Of a DNA stretch of 64,000 bases, positions 16,127-24,246 are shown piece after piece; the first letter of the stretch is position 1, and the number at the start of each line of letters is the position of its first letter. Below the pieces are notes generated by a model, which worked only from the letters and a program-made list of their open reading frames with translations, made no database searches and was not told the origin of the DNA. Origin of the DNA: Methylotetracoccus oryzae (GTDB lineage Bacteria; Pseudomonadota; Gammaproteobacteria; Methylococcales; Methylococcaceae); assembly GCF_006175985.1 (NCBI RefSeq), contig NZ_SRSH01000003.1, positions 62,001 through 126,000 of the forward strand. The letters are read 5' to 3'. A program made the translations under genes and the position numbers.

Positions 16127-16164
16127 GACTCATCTCCCTGTCTGATGTCTGCCGCAGTGCGGCA

Positions 16165-16185
16165 GCCAAAAGAAAAAGCCGAACT
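16165..16185 (-). terminator. Riboswitch expression-platform terminator, 3' arm and T-tract
   Basis: On the minus strand AGTTCGGCT (16185-16177) can pair with AGCCGAGCT (16228-16220), which is part of the aptamer's 3' strand, and is followed by TTTTTCTTTTGG. Terminator and aptamer cannot form together, so ligand binding should favour read-through. Confidence 0.65.
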
Positions 16186-16210
16186 CCCTGTTACGACCTT
16201 CACGATGGTC

Positions 16211-16283
16211 GCCGTCGGTAGCTCGGCTGTCCTGGGTCGCCAGGACCCGTGGCTTTCCGTTCCTACCTTTCGATAGGTTTGGC
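16211..16283 (-). promoter_or_regulatory. Cyclic di-GMP-I (GEMM) riboswitch aptamer
   Basis: Read on the minus strand the element starts GCCAAACC, has the P2 stem CCTATC-GAAA-GGTAGG with its GAAA tetraloop, then AACGGAAAGCCACGGG, a P3 hairpin GTCCTGG/CCAGGAC, and ends CAGCCGAGCTACCGACGGC. These match the conserved core of c-di-GMP-I riboswitches. It lies 85-157 bases upstream of the small secreted-protein gene on the same strand. Confidence 0.88.
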
Positions 16284-16427
16284 TATTCTCCACGGAAAAG
16301 CGTACTGCGGCGCAACCGTATGTTTCTATGCGTACGGTTTCCCAGGCAGGTCTGCCTATTGACCGGGTCGCCAAGACGTCTTCGTTTCCGGTAACGTGTC
16401 AGTGGAAAAAGTCGGGGCCGCGGGTGC

Positions 16428-16496
16428 CCCAGCATCAGACCGGCGCGGCGTGCGTATTCCCGATAGATGACGGGAGCGCCGTTATGTGATGCTGGG
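16428..16496. other. Structured intergenic hairpin (69 bp)
   Basis: CCCAGCATCA (16428-16437) pairs perfectly with TGATGCTGGG (16487-16496). Inside, CGGCGC (16441-16446) pairs with GCGCCG (16476-16481), and CCCG/CGGG closes an apical loop. The stacked helices look like a folded RNA or an exported-DNA type hairpin rather than random sequence. It lies between the riboswitch leader and the cax gene. Confidence 0.5.
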
Positions 16497-16763
16497 CAAG
16501 TAGGCTAGGGGATACCTTTCTCGCGGTTCCGAAAACGTGGTCGAACATCGCGCACGCGTCGCGCGGGATTGCCCCAGGCCCTGCGGGCTGCCGTGTTCTG
16601 GAACCGAACCCCGGAAGGGCGGAAGCGCAGCGCTCGCGCGAGGGGTGAGCCACGGCTTGCACGGAGCCGGAATTCCTTATCCCGCAGCAAAGGCCGTTAG
16701 TCAGTTGATCGGGCCGACTTGCAAATCGGTTGCCCGCCGATAGGGACACGACGAAACATCATC

Positions 16764-17840
16764 ATGAAAATGCACTGGTTGCTGGTCTTCATACCGATTG
16801 CTTTCGGCCTCGATCATTTCGGCGTCAACCCGATCATCGTTTTCGCCGCATCTGCCGCGGCGATCATTCCGCTTGCCAGTCTGATGGAAGAAGCGACGGA
16901 GGCGCTGGCGCACTATCTCGGTCCGACTTACGGGGGGCTCTTGAGCGCGACGATGGGGAATGCGCCGGAACTGATCATCGGCATTTCCGCGCTGCGGAAT
17001 GGCTTGATCGACGTTTTGAAAGGCTCGATCGCCGGTTCGGTGGTCGGAACCCTACTCTTCGGCCTCGGTATCACGATCATTGCGGGTGGGCTGCGCAAAC
17101 CGGTCCAGACTTTCGACCGGGACATGGTGGCCATCAACAGTGCCTTGCTGATGCTGGCGACCTTCGGGCTCGTGATCCCGGCGGTGTTCACCTTCAGTGC
17201 CAAAGTCGATCAGGAGATCAGCCTCGAAATCTCGATCGTACTGTTGGTGATCTATTTCGCCAGCATGGCCTATACCCTCATGACCAGCCGTTCCCCGCTC
17301 GGGAAAAGCGGCGTCTCAGCCGCTCTGAAGGAAAAGGGTGAAGAACAGCCCGAGGTTGCGGATCCCGTTCCGGACTGGAGCCGTAATCTGGCGCTGGGGG
17401 TTCTCGCGGCCGTGGCCGTCGCGCTGGCGTTCGTCAGTGACTTGTTGACGGGCGCCCTCCAGCCGGCGGCCGATGCCATGGGTTTCACCCCGGTCTTCGC
17501 CGGCGTCTTTCTGCTGGCGATGGTCGGCAACGTCCCTCAGTACATGAACTCGGTGTCGTTCGCCGCGAAGAACCGCATGACGCTGGCTTTGTCCGTGAAT
17601 CTTGGGTCCACGACGCAGCTGGCCCTGATGGTGGCACCGCTGCTGGTGATCAGCGGCTCCCTGATGGGATTGCCGATGAACCTGTTGTTCTCGCAGTTCG
17701 AATTGGTCGGGATCGTGTTGTCGGTGATCATTGCCCGCAGCCTGATCGGGGACAACACCTCGACCTGGCTGGAGGGCGTGATGCTGGTCGGCGTCTACGC
17801 GATGCTCGGCGTCGGCTTTTTCTATGCACCGCCGACCTGA
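16764..17840 (+). CDS. cax: Calcium/proton antiporter, CaCA family
   Basis: A 358-residue inner-membrane antiporter. The two CaCA alpha repeats are clear: E-E-A-T-E-A-L-A...G-G-L-L-S-A-T-M-G-N-A-P-E-L-I-I in the first half and V-G-N-V-P-Q-Y-M-N-S-V in the second, with ~11 hydrophobic segments. An acidic/charged loop in the middle separates the halves, as is usual for Cax. It exchanges cytoplasmic Ca2+ for H+. In the second repeat the usual N-x-x-E is N-V-P-Q, so the glutamate is replaced by glutamine, which may alter ion preference. The start at 16764 skips a short unconserved upstream extension. No clear Shine-Dalgarno is present. Confidence 0.9.
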   Translation: MKMHWLLVFIPIAFGLDHFGVNPIIVFAASAAAIIPLASLMEEATEALAHYLGPTYGGLLSATMGNAPELIIGISALRNGLIDVLKGSIAGSVVGTLLFGLGITIIAGGLRKPVQTFDRDMVAINSALLMLATFGLVIPAVFTFSAKVDQEISLEISIVLLVIYFASMAYTLMTSRSPLGKSGVSAALKEKGEEQPEVADPVPDWSRNLALGVLAAVAVALAFVSDLLTGALQPAADAMGFTPVFAGVFLLAMVGNVPQYMNSVSFAAKNRMTLALSVNLGSTTQLALMVAPLLVISGSLMGLPMNLLFSQFELVGIVLSVIIARSLIGDNTSTWLEGVMLVGVYAMLGVGFFYAPPT

Positions 17841-17854
17841 CCGGCCTGACTACG

Positions 17855-18652
17855 CTACTGCGGGTCCGATACGGACGTCAGGACGGCCGCCAGGTTTTCC
17901 GAACGATGGTATACGGTGAAGGCGGAAACCTCCCTGCTTTCCACCGCAGCGACGATGCCGGTCCCGGGACTGAGGAACAGGTACTGGGTCGTGTCGACGT
18001 CGGCCGGTCCGATCGTGCCGCGGGCCGCATAGCGGACGAGAGCGGCATCGTAACGCCCCGCCGGCACCGTCACCTGATAGGCACCGAGGTACGCTACGGC
18101 AACCTTCAGCGATCCCGAATAGAGCAGGCGATCGGACTGTTCCAGATCGAATGCCTGGACGCTCAGCGACGCCTCGCGCTGCTCGCCCGGAATCATGCCT
18201 TTGACCAGGAATGGCCGTGGGGGACTGTATCGGGCGGCCACACCGTCCCCGAAATCGTCGACAGCGGAAACTGCCAGACTCCCATCGGCGAGCTCGACGA
18301 GCCGCCTCACTTCGCGTTTGCCGAGCCGGTGCTGCCATAGACGGTTGCCCTGGGGGGCAGGCGACGCCGCGATCTGGTGAATCTCGGTCTGCTTGGAATG
18401 CTCGGCATCCAGCAGGCGATAGGTCATGGTGCGATCTGCCGGTGCCAACAGTGCCGCCGGATTATCCAGACGCTGCGCCGCCACGGGTGATCCGACGACA
18501 CCCTGGCCCAGCGCGCGCTGAAGCAAGCCCTGTTCTTCCTTATCCAGCGCTGGCCGGGGTGTTTCGGCCTGGGCATACGAAGCGTAACAACCGGATAGCT
18601 CGGCGATACATAGCACCGCGGCTTTCGCAGGTTTCGTTAGCGGCCACGTCAT
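17855..18652 (-). CDS. Exported protein, unknown function
   Basis: A 265-residue protein with an N-terminal signal (hydrophobic segment through C-Y-A-S-Y-A-Q-A). The mature part is rich in beta strands, with a glycine turn V-D-D-F-G-D-G-V and Y-L-G-A-Y-Q-V-T-V-P-A-G-R-Y-D-A-A-L, then T-Q-Y-L-F-L-S-P-G-T-G-I-V. The V-P-A-G-x-Y-D-A segment recalls DUF3108-like periplasmic domains, where a similar phrase precedes a metal-free beta sandwich. It converges with cax, with only 14 bases between stop codons. No catalytic residues are evident. Confidence 0.65.
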   Translation of the reverse strand: MTWPLTKPAKAAVLCIAELSGCYASYAQAETPRPALDKEEQGLLQRALGQGVVGSPVAAQRLDNPAALLAPADRTMTYRLLDAEHSKQTEIHQIAASPAPQGNRLWQHRLGKREVRRLVELADGSLAVSAVDDFGDGVAARYSPPRPFLVKGMIPGEQREASLSVQAFDLEQSDRLLYSGSLKVAVAYLGAYQVTVPAGRYDAALVRYAARGTIGPADVDTTQYLFLSPGTGIVAAVESREVSAFTVYHRSENLAAVLTSVSDPQ

Positions 18653-19127
18653 TCAGGGCTCCGCGTCTCGAGGCCGAAACGGATCGGGTTCATCGCAATG
18701 CCTTCAGTTCCCGGTGGCCGGCAGGGCCACTACAAGCCTTGGTCGAGCGAAAACATGGGTACCCCCTCCTTGCCGATCGAGCACAGCCGACAGTGGAGGC
18801 CATCTGCGCCGCGCCTCGGCACACTCACCGCCTTTCCGCACAGCGGCGGAAGAAACGGTGATCGCAAGCGTGCAGCTTGCGGTGCCCGACTTAACTTTGC
18901 AATCGGGTGGTGGCGGGGATGGATCCACGGCGGACTCCGGATGGCCCTTACCCCTCGTGTACCGGAAATCCCTACACGGAGTGAACCCTTTGGCGAAAAA
19001 CAGGCATTCAATAGATACGGATCCGCGAAATTTGCGCCACGGCGGTGGCGAACTCCGCGATTCAAAGCCCTTCCCCGGCGGCGGACCCTATCTCCCGAGG
19101 GTGGGATGACATTCACCTATCAGCGAA
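18653..19127. other. Intergenic leader with several hairpins
   Basis: No convincing coding region between two divergent exported-protein genes. On the plus strand there are three hairpins in a row: CGCAAGC/GCTTGCG (18863-18881), CCCGA/TCGGG (18885-18907) and CGTGTA/TACACG (18956-18978). They may be leader structures of the 19128 gene. I could not match them to a known riboswitch. Confidence 0.45.
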
Positions 19128-20171
19128 ATGATGATGATCAATCACCTGTCCAGCCGCTCCAGACGTCTCTTCATCCGATGTGCCGCCATGGCGGCGATGT
19201 TCGCTTTCGGCTCCGCTTCGGCCCAGCTTCTGAACCGCGGCGGCGGGTTGATCTACGATACGCAACTCAAGGTCACCTGGTTGCAGGACGCCAATTACGC
19301 CCGCACCTCGGGCGCTCACCCCACTGGCCGGATGACATTCAAGCAGGCGCGGGCCTGGGCTGCCAGCCTGGCCTATTTCGACACCGTGCGTGGTGTGACC
19401 CTGACCGGGTGGCGCCTGCCGAAAACGCGGCCGGTCAATGGCGTCAGTTTCGACTGGTTCGGCCTCGGTCCCGACGGTTCGGGAATGGTGAACGGGGGCA
19501 GCGACGTCGGCTACTGGATATCGGCTCCGGGCTCGGTATTCGCCGGATCCAAGGGCAGCGAACTGGCTCATCTCCACTATTCCACCTTGCGCAATCGCGG
19601 CTACTGCGGCCAGCCCGGTTTCGTCGGTACGGCGAGTTGCGACACCACGTCACCGAACCCGCTGAACATGGGTTTTGGCTGGGGCGGGACCCCTTACGTG
19701 TTCAACAATGGGCCATTTACCAATCTGGTCAGCGGCCTCTATTGGGGCGGCGACCTGCCAAGTCCAAGGACGGCCTACCCCGATCGGGGCGCTTTCGGCT
19801 TCAACTTTGGCATCGGTCTGCAGCATGCTTACGACACGAAGACGACGATGTACGTGTGGGCGGTCCGCGACGGCGATGTGACTGCCGTCACTTTACCCCC
19901 GAGCACACCGCCGCCCGCTGTTCCGGCCAATCCGACACTCTCAGTCAAGACGGCCGGCGGCAAGGGTTTGGTGACGAGCGATACCGGTGGGATCGATTGT
20001 GGCAAGTCGTGTTCCACGAGCCTGCCCGCGGGTACGGTCGTGCGCTTGACCGCGACACCGGAACCCGGCGTCGTTTTCGTGAACTGGTCCGGCGCCTGTG
20101 TCGGTACCGTGCCGGTCTGTACGTTGGCGCTCGGTGCCAGCAAATCTGTCACCGCGAACTTCAACAAGTAA
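19128..20171 (+). CDS. Secreted DUF1566-like protein with InlB-type C-terminal repeat
   Basis: A 347-residue exported protein starting with three Met codons (19128, 19131 or 19134 may be used), then a signal peptide ending S-A-S-A-Q. Residues about 40-250 resemble the Lcl/DUF1566 C-type-lectin-like fold: G-L-I-Y-D-T-Q-L-K-V-T-W-L-Q-D-A-N-Y, F-K-Q-A-R-A-W-A, G-W-R-L-P, Y-W-I-S and V-W-A-V-R-D-G-D. After a Pro linker, the last ~80 residues form a bacterial-repeat module (L-V-T-S-D-T-G-G-I-D-C-G-K-S-C, T-P-E-P-G-V-V-F-V-N-W-S-G-A-C) closed by disulfides and a final S-V-T-A-N-F-N-K. Likely extracellular and possibly adhesive. Confidence 0.8.
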   Translation: MMMINHLSSRSRRLFIRCAAMAAMFAFGSASAQLLNRGGGLIYDTQLKVTWLQDANYARTSGAHPTGRMTFKQARAWAASLAYFDTVRGVTLTGWRLPKTRPVNGVSFDWFGLGPDGSGMVNGGSDVGYWISAPGSVFAGSKGSELAHLHYSTLRNRGYCGQPGFVGTASCDTTSPNPLNMGFGWGGTPYVFNNGPFTNLVSGLYWGGDLPSPRTAYPDRGAFGFNFGIGLQHAYDTKTTMYVWAVRDGDVTAVTLPPSTPPPAVPANPTLSVKTAGGKGLVTSDTGGIDCGKSCSTSLPAGTVVRLTATPEPGVVFVNWSGACVGTVPVCTLALGASKSVTANFNK

Positions 20172-20749
20172 ATCCAGGCTCTCGCGCCCCGGCGCCGGTC
20201 GCCGGGGTAACCTCAGCTTCCCGCGGGTGGCGCCCGCCCGCGCCCCCACGGGAATGGGCGTCGCCCCATCACTCGGCGAGCGCTACGATTGGTTGGGCAG
20301 GGCGGCGCAGTCCGGCCGGCAGCAGCCAAAAGCACATTTGCGCGTTGGGTCGGGGCGCTTCGCAACTTTTCACGCCTCTCTAACGGGAGCGGTCCGGGAG
20401 GCCGATACACGCCGTGAATCCGTCCGTGGAGGCTAGCCTGCGGGTTCCCTCCCGCAGACGGTCTCGCCCTCCCGGCCCCGCGCCGGCTACCGCGCGAGGC
20501 GGGGTGAATGGTCACGGGCGCTTCGTCCACCCCCGAAAAATCTCCAGCCACAGCTTCTCGCTGGACTCCGGTGACGCTGTCCGGCACCATCGTAGGCGTA
20601 ATCCATATGTGCATGTCCTTGTGGTCCCGGTTGCAGGTCGGGATGATGCGGCCGCGCGCCGCAACGCCCGTTCGGCAAAGCCGGTCGGAACCGGTCCGGC
20701 GCGCCGACTGCCGGGTATCTACAACCAACGCCAACGTGACAGCCAGGGA
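20172..20749. other. Intergenic region containing a palindromic repeat
   Basis: No credible gene. Bases 20384-20478 carry copy 1 of the interspersed repeat. The frame of the following barrel gene is open back to 20414 but runs through the repeat and is not protein-like there. Confidence 0.55.
20384..20478 (+). repeat. Interspersed palindromic repeat, copy 1
   Basis: Begins CGGGAGCGGTCCGGGAGG and ends with its near-complement CCTCCCGGCCCCG. The core carries ACACGCCGTGAAT, GGAGGCTAGCCTGCGGG and CTCCCGCAGACGGTC. It aligns over its whole length with the complement of 31114-31215, keeping those core blocks with few changes. It carries no coding region. Its terminal complementarity and size suggest a MITE- or REP-like element. 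Confidence 0.75.
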
Positions 20750-21925
20750 ATGAGTGAAGGAACAAAGCCCGCGCGAGTCCACTCGCAGGTCGGCCGTGGG
20801 CGGCAGGGGAGCCGGCCCGCTCTGCTCGCGTGGTGCGCAGGGGCTGGTGGCTGGAGTTGGCGCCGATGGGCGACGCTGCGCCCGGCGCACGCGGCCGCCG
20901 CCGCCCTTTGTCTGTCAGCCAGTGCCGAAGTGTCCGGCGCACAGGGTGCCTGGACCGCCAAGACCCACGGGACCCTGTTCTACACCGACGACGTCGGTGT
21001 GTTCTCGGCCACGCGGCGGCTGTCGCTCGACAACGATCCGACCCAGCCGGCGCTCGATAACCGCCTGACCGGGCAGGGCAGCGACGTCGTGTTCGAGCCG
21101 ATGCTCGATGTCGCGCGGTCCTTCACGAACGCCTACGGAACGACGACACTCGACCTGCGTGGACAAGGGTTCGTCTACTTCGACCAGTCGGTCTACAGCC
21201 ACGGCACGCTGCGTGTGCAGGCCAAGCAGGCGTTCTCGGACAAAACCGCGTTGCTGTTCCGGTACTACTATGCGCCGGATCTTTACCTCGGCGAAAACGT
21301 TGTGCGGGTGCCGCGCGACCCTGAAGAAATCCGTGCCGAGCGGCCGGGTGGCGAAGAGTCCGGGCCGGTTCCGCTCGCCGCCGAACGCGTCACCAGCCAG
21401 ATTGGCATGCTCCGGGTCGATCAGGAGCTGACCACGGGCATCGGGCTGCGCCTGCTGGGCCGGTGCGGCACGCGCCGCTACAACGACACGTTCCGGCAGC
21501 GGGATCTGAACTTCTGGACGCTTGGACCGCACGTCGTGTGGACGCTCGCCGAGGCCATCACGCTGACCGTCGGATACCATTACGAGAAAGGTACGGCCAA
21601 CGGGGCGAACCAGCCGTTGCTCGCGGACGATGTGTCCTACGTCAACAACTATGCCTCCACGGAACTGGAGATCGAGTTCGCCGAGCGCTTCACGCTGATG
21701 TCCGGACTGCATTTCGAGCGCAATGACTGGACCAGCAGCCTGGTTGGTGACGAGCGCAACGGGGCGTTCGAGACGGTCTGGCAGGGGGAACTCCTGTTGA
21801 CCTACCGCCTCAGTGAGGAAGCGAAGTTTTATGGCGGCGTGCAACATTCGAACCGCTCGGAGAACGTTCGGGCGGGTTCGGTACCGAACACCAACGTCGC
21901 CGTCGGTGTTCAGGCGAGCTTCTGA
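20750..21925 (+). CDS. Outer-membrane beta-barrel protein
   Basis: Start chosen at ATG 20750, after the repeat, giving 391 residues. There is an atypically long N-terminus before a signal region (A-A-A-A-L-C-L-S-A-S-A-E-V-S-G-A-Q-G). The mature ~310 residues show alternating amphipathic strands typical of a barrel: G-T-L-F-Y-T-D-D-V-G-V-F, T-T-T-L-D-L-R-G-Q-G-F-V-Y-F, L-L-F-R-Y-Y-Y-A-P, T-L-T-V-G-Y-H-Y-E-K. It ends V-A-V-G-V-Q-A-S-F, with the terminal Phe recognised by BamA. No family name can be given. A porin-like or structural role is inferred. Confidence 0.75.
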   Translation: MSEGTKPARVHSQVGRGRQGSRPALLAWCAGAGGWSWRRWATLRPAHAAAAALCLSASAEVSGAQGAWTAKTHGTLFYTDDVGVFSATRRLSLDNDPTQPALDNRLTGQGSDVVFEPMLDVARSFTNAYGTTTLDLRGQGFVYFDQSVYSHGTLRVQAKQAFSDKTALLFRYYYAPDLYLGENVVRVPRDPEEIRAERPGGEESGPVPLAAERVTSQIGMLRVDQELTTGIGLRLLGRCGTRRYNDTFRQRDLNFWTLGPHVVWTLAEAITLTVGYHYEKGTANGANQPLLADDVSYVNNYASTELEIEFAERFTLMSGLHFERNDWTSSLVGDERNGAFETVWQGELLLTYRLSEEAKFYGGVQHSNRSENVRAGSVPNTNVAVGVQASF

Positions 21926-22082
21926 CCGGGTTCCGAGTCGCTCAGGGCTTCCCCAAATGCCGGGAGGCATCGCCTCGATCCGAGGTCACAAAGGTTCGCA
22001 CCGGTGAGGTGGGGCGCAACCGCGTTCTGCCCGGTCGGCTCCGGAGCAAGCCAGTGCGGTGTTCGTCGAGTGGCCCCAAGCG

Positions 22083-24107
22083 CTACGCCGGTCGCGGCGG
22101 GACTCCTTGGTCCAGGATGGTTTCCAGCTGGGACAGGCGCACCGGCTTGACCAGATGCCAGTCGAAGCCCGCCGCGGTGGACGCGGCCGCATCGGCAGCC
22201 GTCCCGAAGCCGGTCATCGCGATCAGCGTCAGATGCTCGAGACGGGGCTGGCTGCGCAAGCGGCGGGCGACCTCGAGGCCGCCGAGGCGCGGCATCCTCA
22301 AGTCGAGGATGACGACATCGAAAGGAGCCTCCGCGACGATTGCGAGCCCCGCCTCGCCATCGTAAGCGGCTCGGACCGAGTGGCCCTGTTCGGTAAGGAG
22401 AAAGGCCAGCGTGTCGGCGATTTCCCGCTCGTCATCGACGATCAGAATGCGCCGGCGCGCCGGCAACCCGCGGGTTTCGGTCTCCGCCATCGCGGGAGGT
22501 TCTGACGCCAAGTCGGCCCGTGGCAGGCTGACTACGAACCGGCTACCCCGCCCCAGGCCGTCGCTGAACACCTCGATGCTGCCGCCGTGCAGTTCGATCA
22601 GTTGCTTGGCCAGCGCCAGTCCGACGCCCAGACCACCGTCTGACCGATGGTGCACTGGCTTGGCCTGGCTGAACATTTCGAACACGTAAGGGATCATGGT
22701 GTCTGCGATGCCAATGCCGGAATCACGGACTTCGACCACCACGTTCTCACCCTCACACCGCAGATCCAATTCGATCCGTCCCCCCTCCGGCGTGTACTTC
22801 AGGGCGTTGTGGACCAGATTGTCGAAGATCTGCACCAGTCGCACGGCATCGCCTTCGGCCCGGACGACTTGAGGGGGCATTGCCAGAGTCAGGGACTGTC
22901 CTTTCGCCTCCGCCCCCGATCGATGGTCCTCCACGACGCCGCTCAGCAGTTCTCCCAGATCGAGAACCTGCCTGGACAGCGTAATCTTGCCGCGCGACAC
23001 GCGCGCCACGTCCAGCAGTTCATTCACCAGACAGACGAGATGCGCGCTCTGTTTCTTGATGATCGCCGTGGCCCAGCGCACCAGGGCAGGGTCTTCGACG
23101 CCCCTGCCTTCGAGGACGTCGGCGGCCGACACGATCGGGGCCAGCGGATTGCGCAATTCATGGCCCAACATGGCCAGGAATTCATCCTTGCGCCAAGCGG
23201 ACTCGCGCAGTTCCTCGGCCTGACGCGTCAGTTCCTGTTCGATGCGCTTGCGTTCTGAAATGTCCCGGACCGACGACCACAAGCCGCTGGCACGGCCCGC
23301 CACGTCGCGCGATAAATAGGTTCTCAACTCCACCGGTACGACCCGGCCGTCCTTGGCCCGATAGGCCGTTTCGTAGACCTCGGAATAGCCCTGCGGAAAA
23401 ATCTGTTCGCGCAGGATGCGGTCGTCGGCAGCTCGCCATGCGTCCGGTGTCAACTCAACCAGCGTCAGTCTCGCGAGTTCCTCGGCGGTAAATCCCAACA
23501 GCTCGGCGAAGGGTTGGTTGAACTCGAGTATCCGCGTCTCGAGATCGGTCCGGACGAAGCCGTCGCGGAGGCTTTCGTGCATGAGGCGGTAATTGTCCTC
23601 GTTGCGCTTCAGTGTGCTGACGTCGATCATCGCCACGCGACAGGTCTCGCCGACGGTGTCGAGCAGCGCGGTCAAGTGCAGGTGGATCGGTGGCACAGCG
23701 GGGAGGGGCTGCACCGCAACCGTGATCGAGTGCTCGCCACGGCTTTCGAAGACGCGGGTCATGAAGCCATTGAACGGCGACAAAGACGATCCCGTCATGA
23801 AGGCGCTCAGCCGCGTTTTCTTGAGCTCCTCCCGCGCTGCGCCCAAGAGGCGGGAGGCGGACAGATTGCACTGGCGGATTGCGCCCGAACAGTCGAGGGT
23901 CAGATAGCCTGCAGGCGCCAGTTCGTACAAATCGGTGTAGTGCTCGCGGTCGGCCTCGATCCGCACGCCGGTCTCCTGCAACGCAGCATTCTGCATTTCC
24001 AACTCGATTTGGTGGACCTGGAGGTCATGCAGCAGCTTCCGAATGTCCGCATCGCTCGAGCCCACGGCAAGTTCCGAGTTTGAGTTTGATGTCACTGTGG
24101 TATCCAT
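22083..24107 (-). CDS. Hybrid sensor histidine kinase with receiver domain
   Basis: 674 residues from ATG 24107 (an upstream TTG at 24131 is less likely). There is no membrane segment, so it is cytoplasmic. Order of domains: short coiled start, two PAS domains (about 45-160 and 170-285), dimerisation domain with phospho-His316 in G-H-E-L-R-N-P-L-A-P, ATPase domain with N-A-L-K-Y-T-P, D-S-G-I-G-I and G-L-G-V-G-L-A-L, then a C-terminal receiver with Asp in V-I-L-D-L-R-M-P and Lys in L-V-K-P-V. It follows the CheB/CheR fusion gene by 139 bases on the same strand, so the two probably form one signalling unit. Confidence 0.92.
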   Translation of the reverse strand: MDTTVTSNSNSELAVGSSDADIRKLLHDLQVHQIELEMQNAALQETGVRIEADREHYTDLYELAPAGYLTLDCSGAIRQCNLSASRLLGAAREELKKTRLSAFMTGSSLSPFNGFMTRVFESRGEHSITVAVQPLPAVPPIHLHLTALLDTVGETCRVAMIDVSTLKRNEDNYRLMHESLRDGFVRTDLETRILEFNQPFAELLGFTAEELARLTLVELTPDAWRAADDRILREQIFPQGYSEVYETAYRAKDGRVVPVELRTYLSRDVAGRASGLWSSVRDISERKRIEQELTRQAEELRESAWRKDEFLAMLGHELRNPLAPIVSAADVLEGRGVEDPALVRWATAIIKKQSAHLVCLVNELLDVARVSRGKITLSRQVLDLGELLSGVVEDHRSGAEAKGQSLTLAMPPQVVRAEGDAVRLVQIFDNLVHNALKYTPEGGRIELDLRCEGENVVVEVRDSGIGIADTMIPYVFEMFSQAKPVHHRSDGGLGVGLALAKQLIELHGGSIEVFSDGLGRGSRFVVSLPRADLASEPPAMAETETRGLPARRRILIVDDEREIADTLAFLLTEQGHSVRAAYDGEAGLAIVAEAPFDVVILDLRMPRLGGLEVARRLRSQPRLEHLTLIAMTGFGTAADAAASTAAGFDWHLVKPVRLSQLETILDQGVPPRPA

Positions 24108-24246
24108 TAAGAAGTTGTCCCCGAGCCTCAAGCATAGCCTCGTTGTGGGAACGGAGACCCCGTCTGGTCAAACCGACAGGTCGTGTGCCCATCGGCCACC
24201 TGTTGGGCGCGCGTCGGTTCCGCGTTTCTGCTTTCTGAAAGGGCCG

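Larger units (their letters stand above)
16127..16763. other. Regulatory intergenic region between divergent genes
   Basis: No protein gene. It holds the riboswitch with its terminator, a further hairpin AACCGTA/TACGGTT near 16314-16340, the 69-bp structured element, and about 260 bases of leader to cax in which I find nothing definite. Confidence 0.6.

Noticed and set aside
19040-19127. Possible c-di-GMP riboswitch before the DUF1566-like gene because of C-A-A-A-G-C-C
   Set aside because: No G-A-A-A tetraloop stem or A-A-A-C-C element upstream, so the match is one short motif only.
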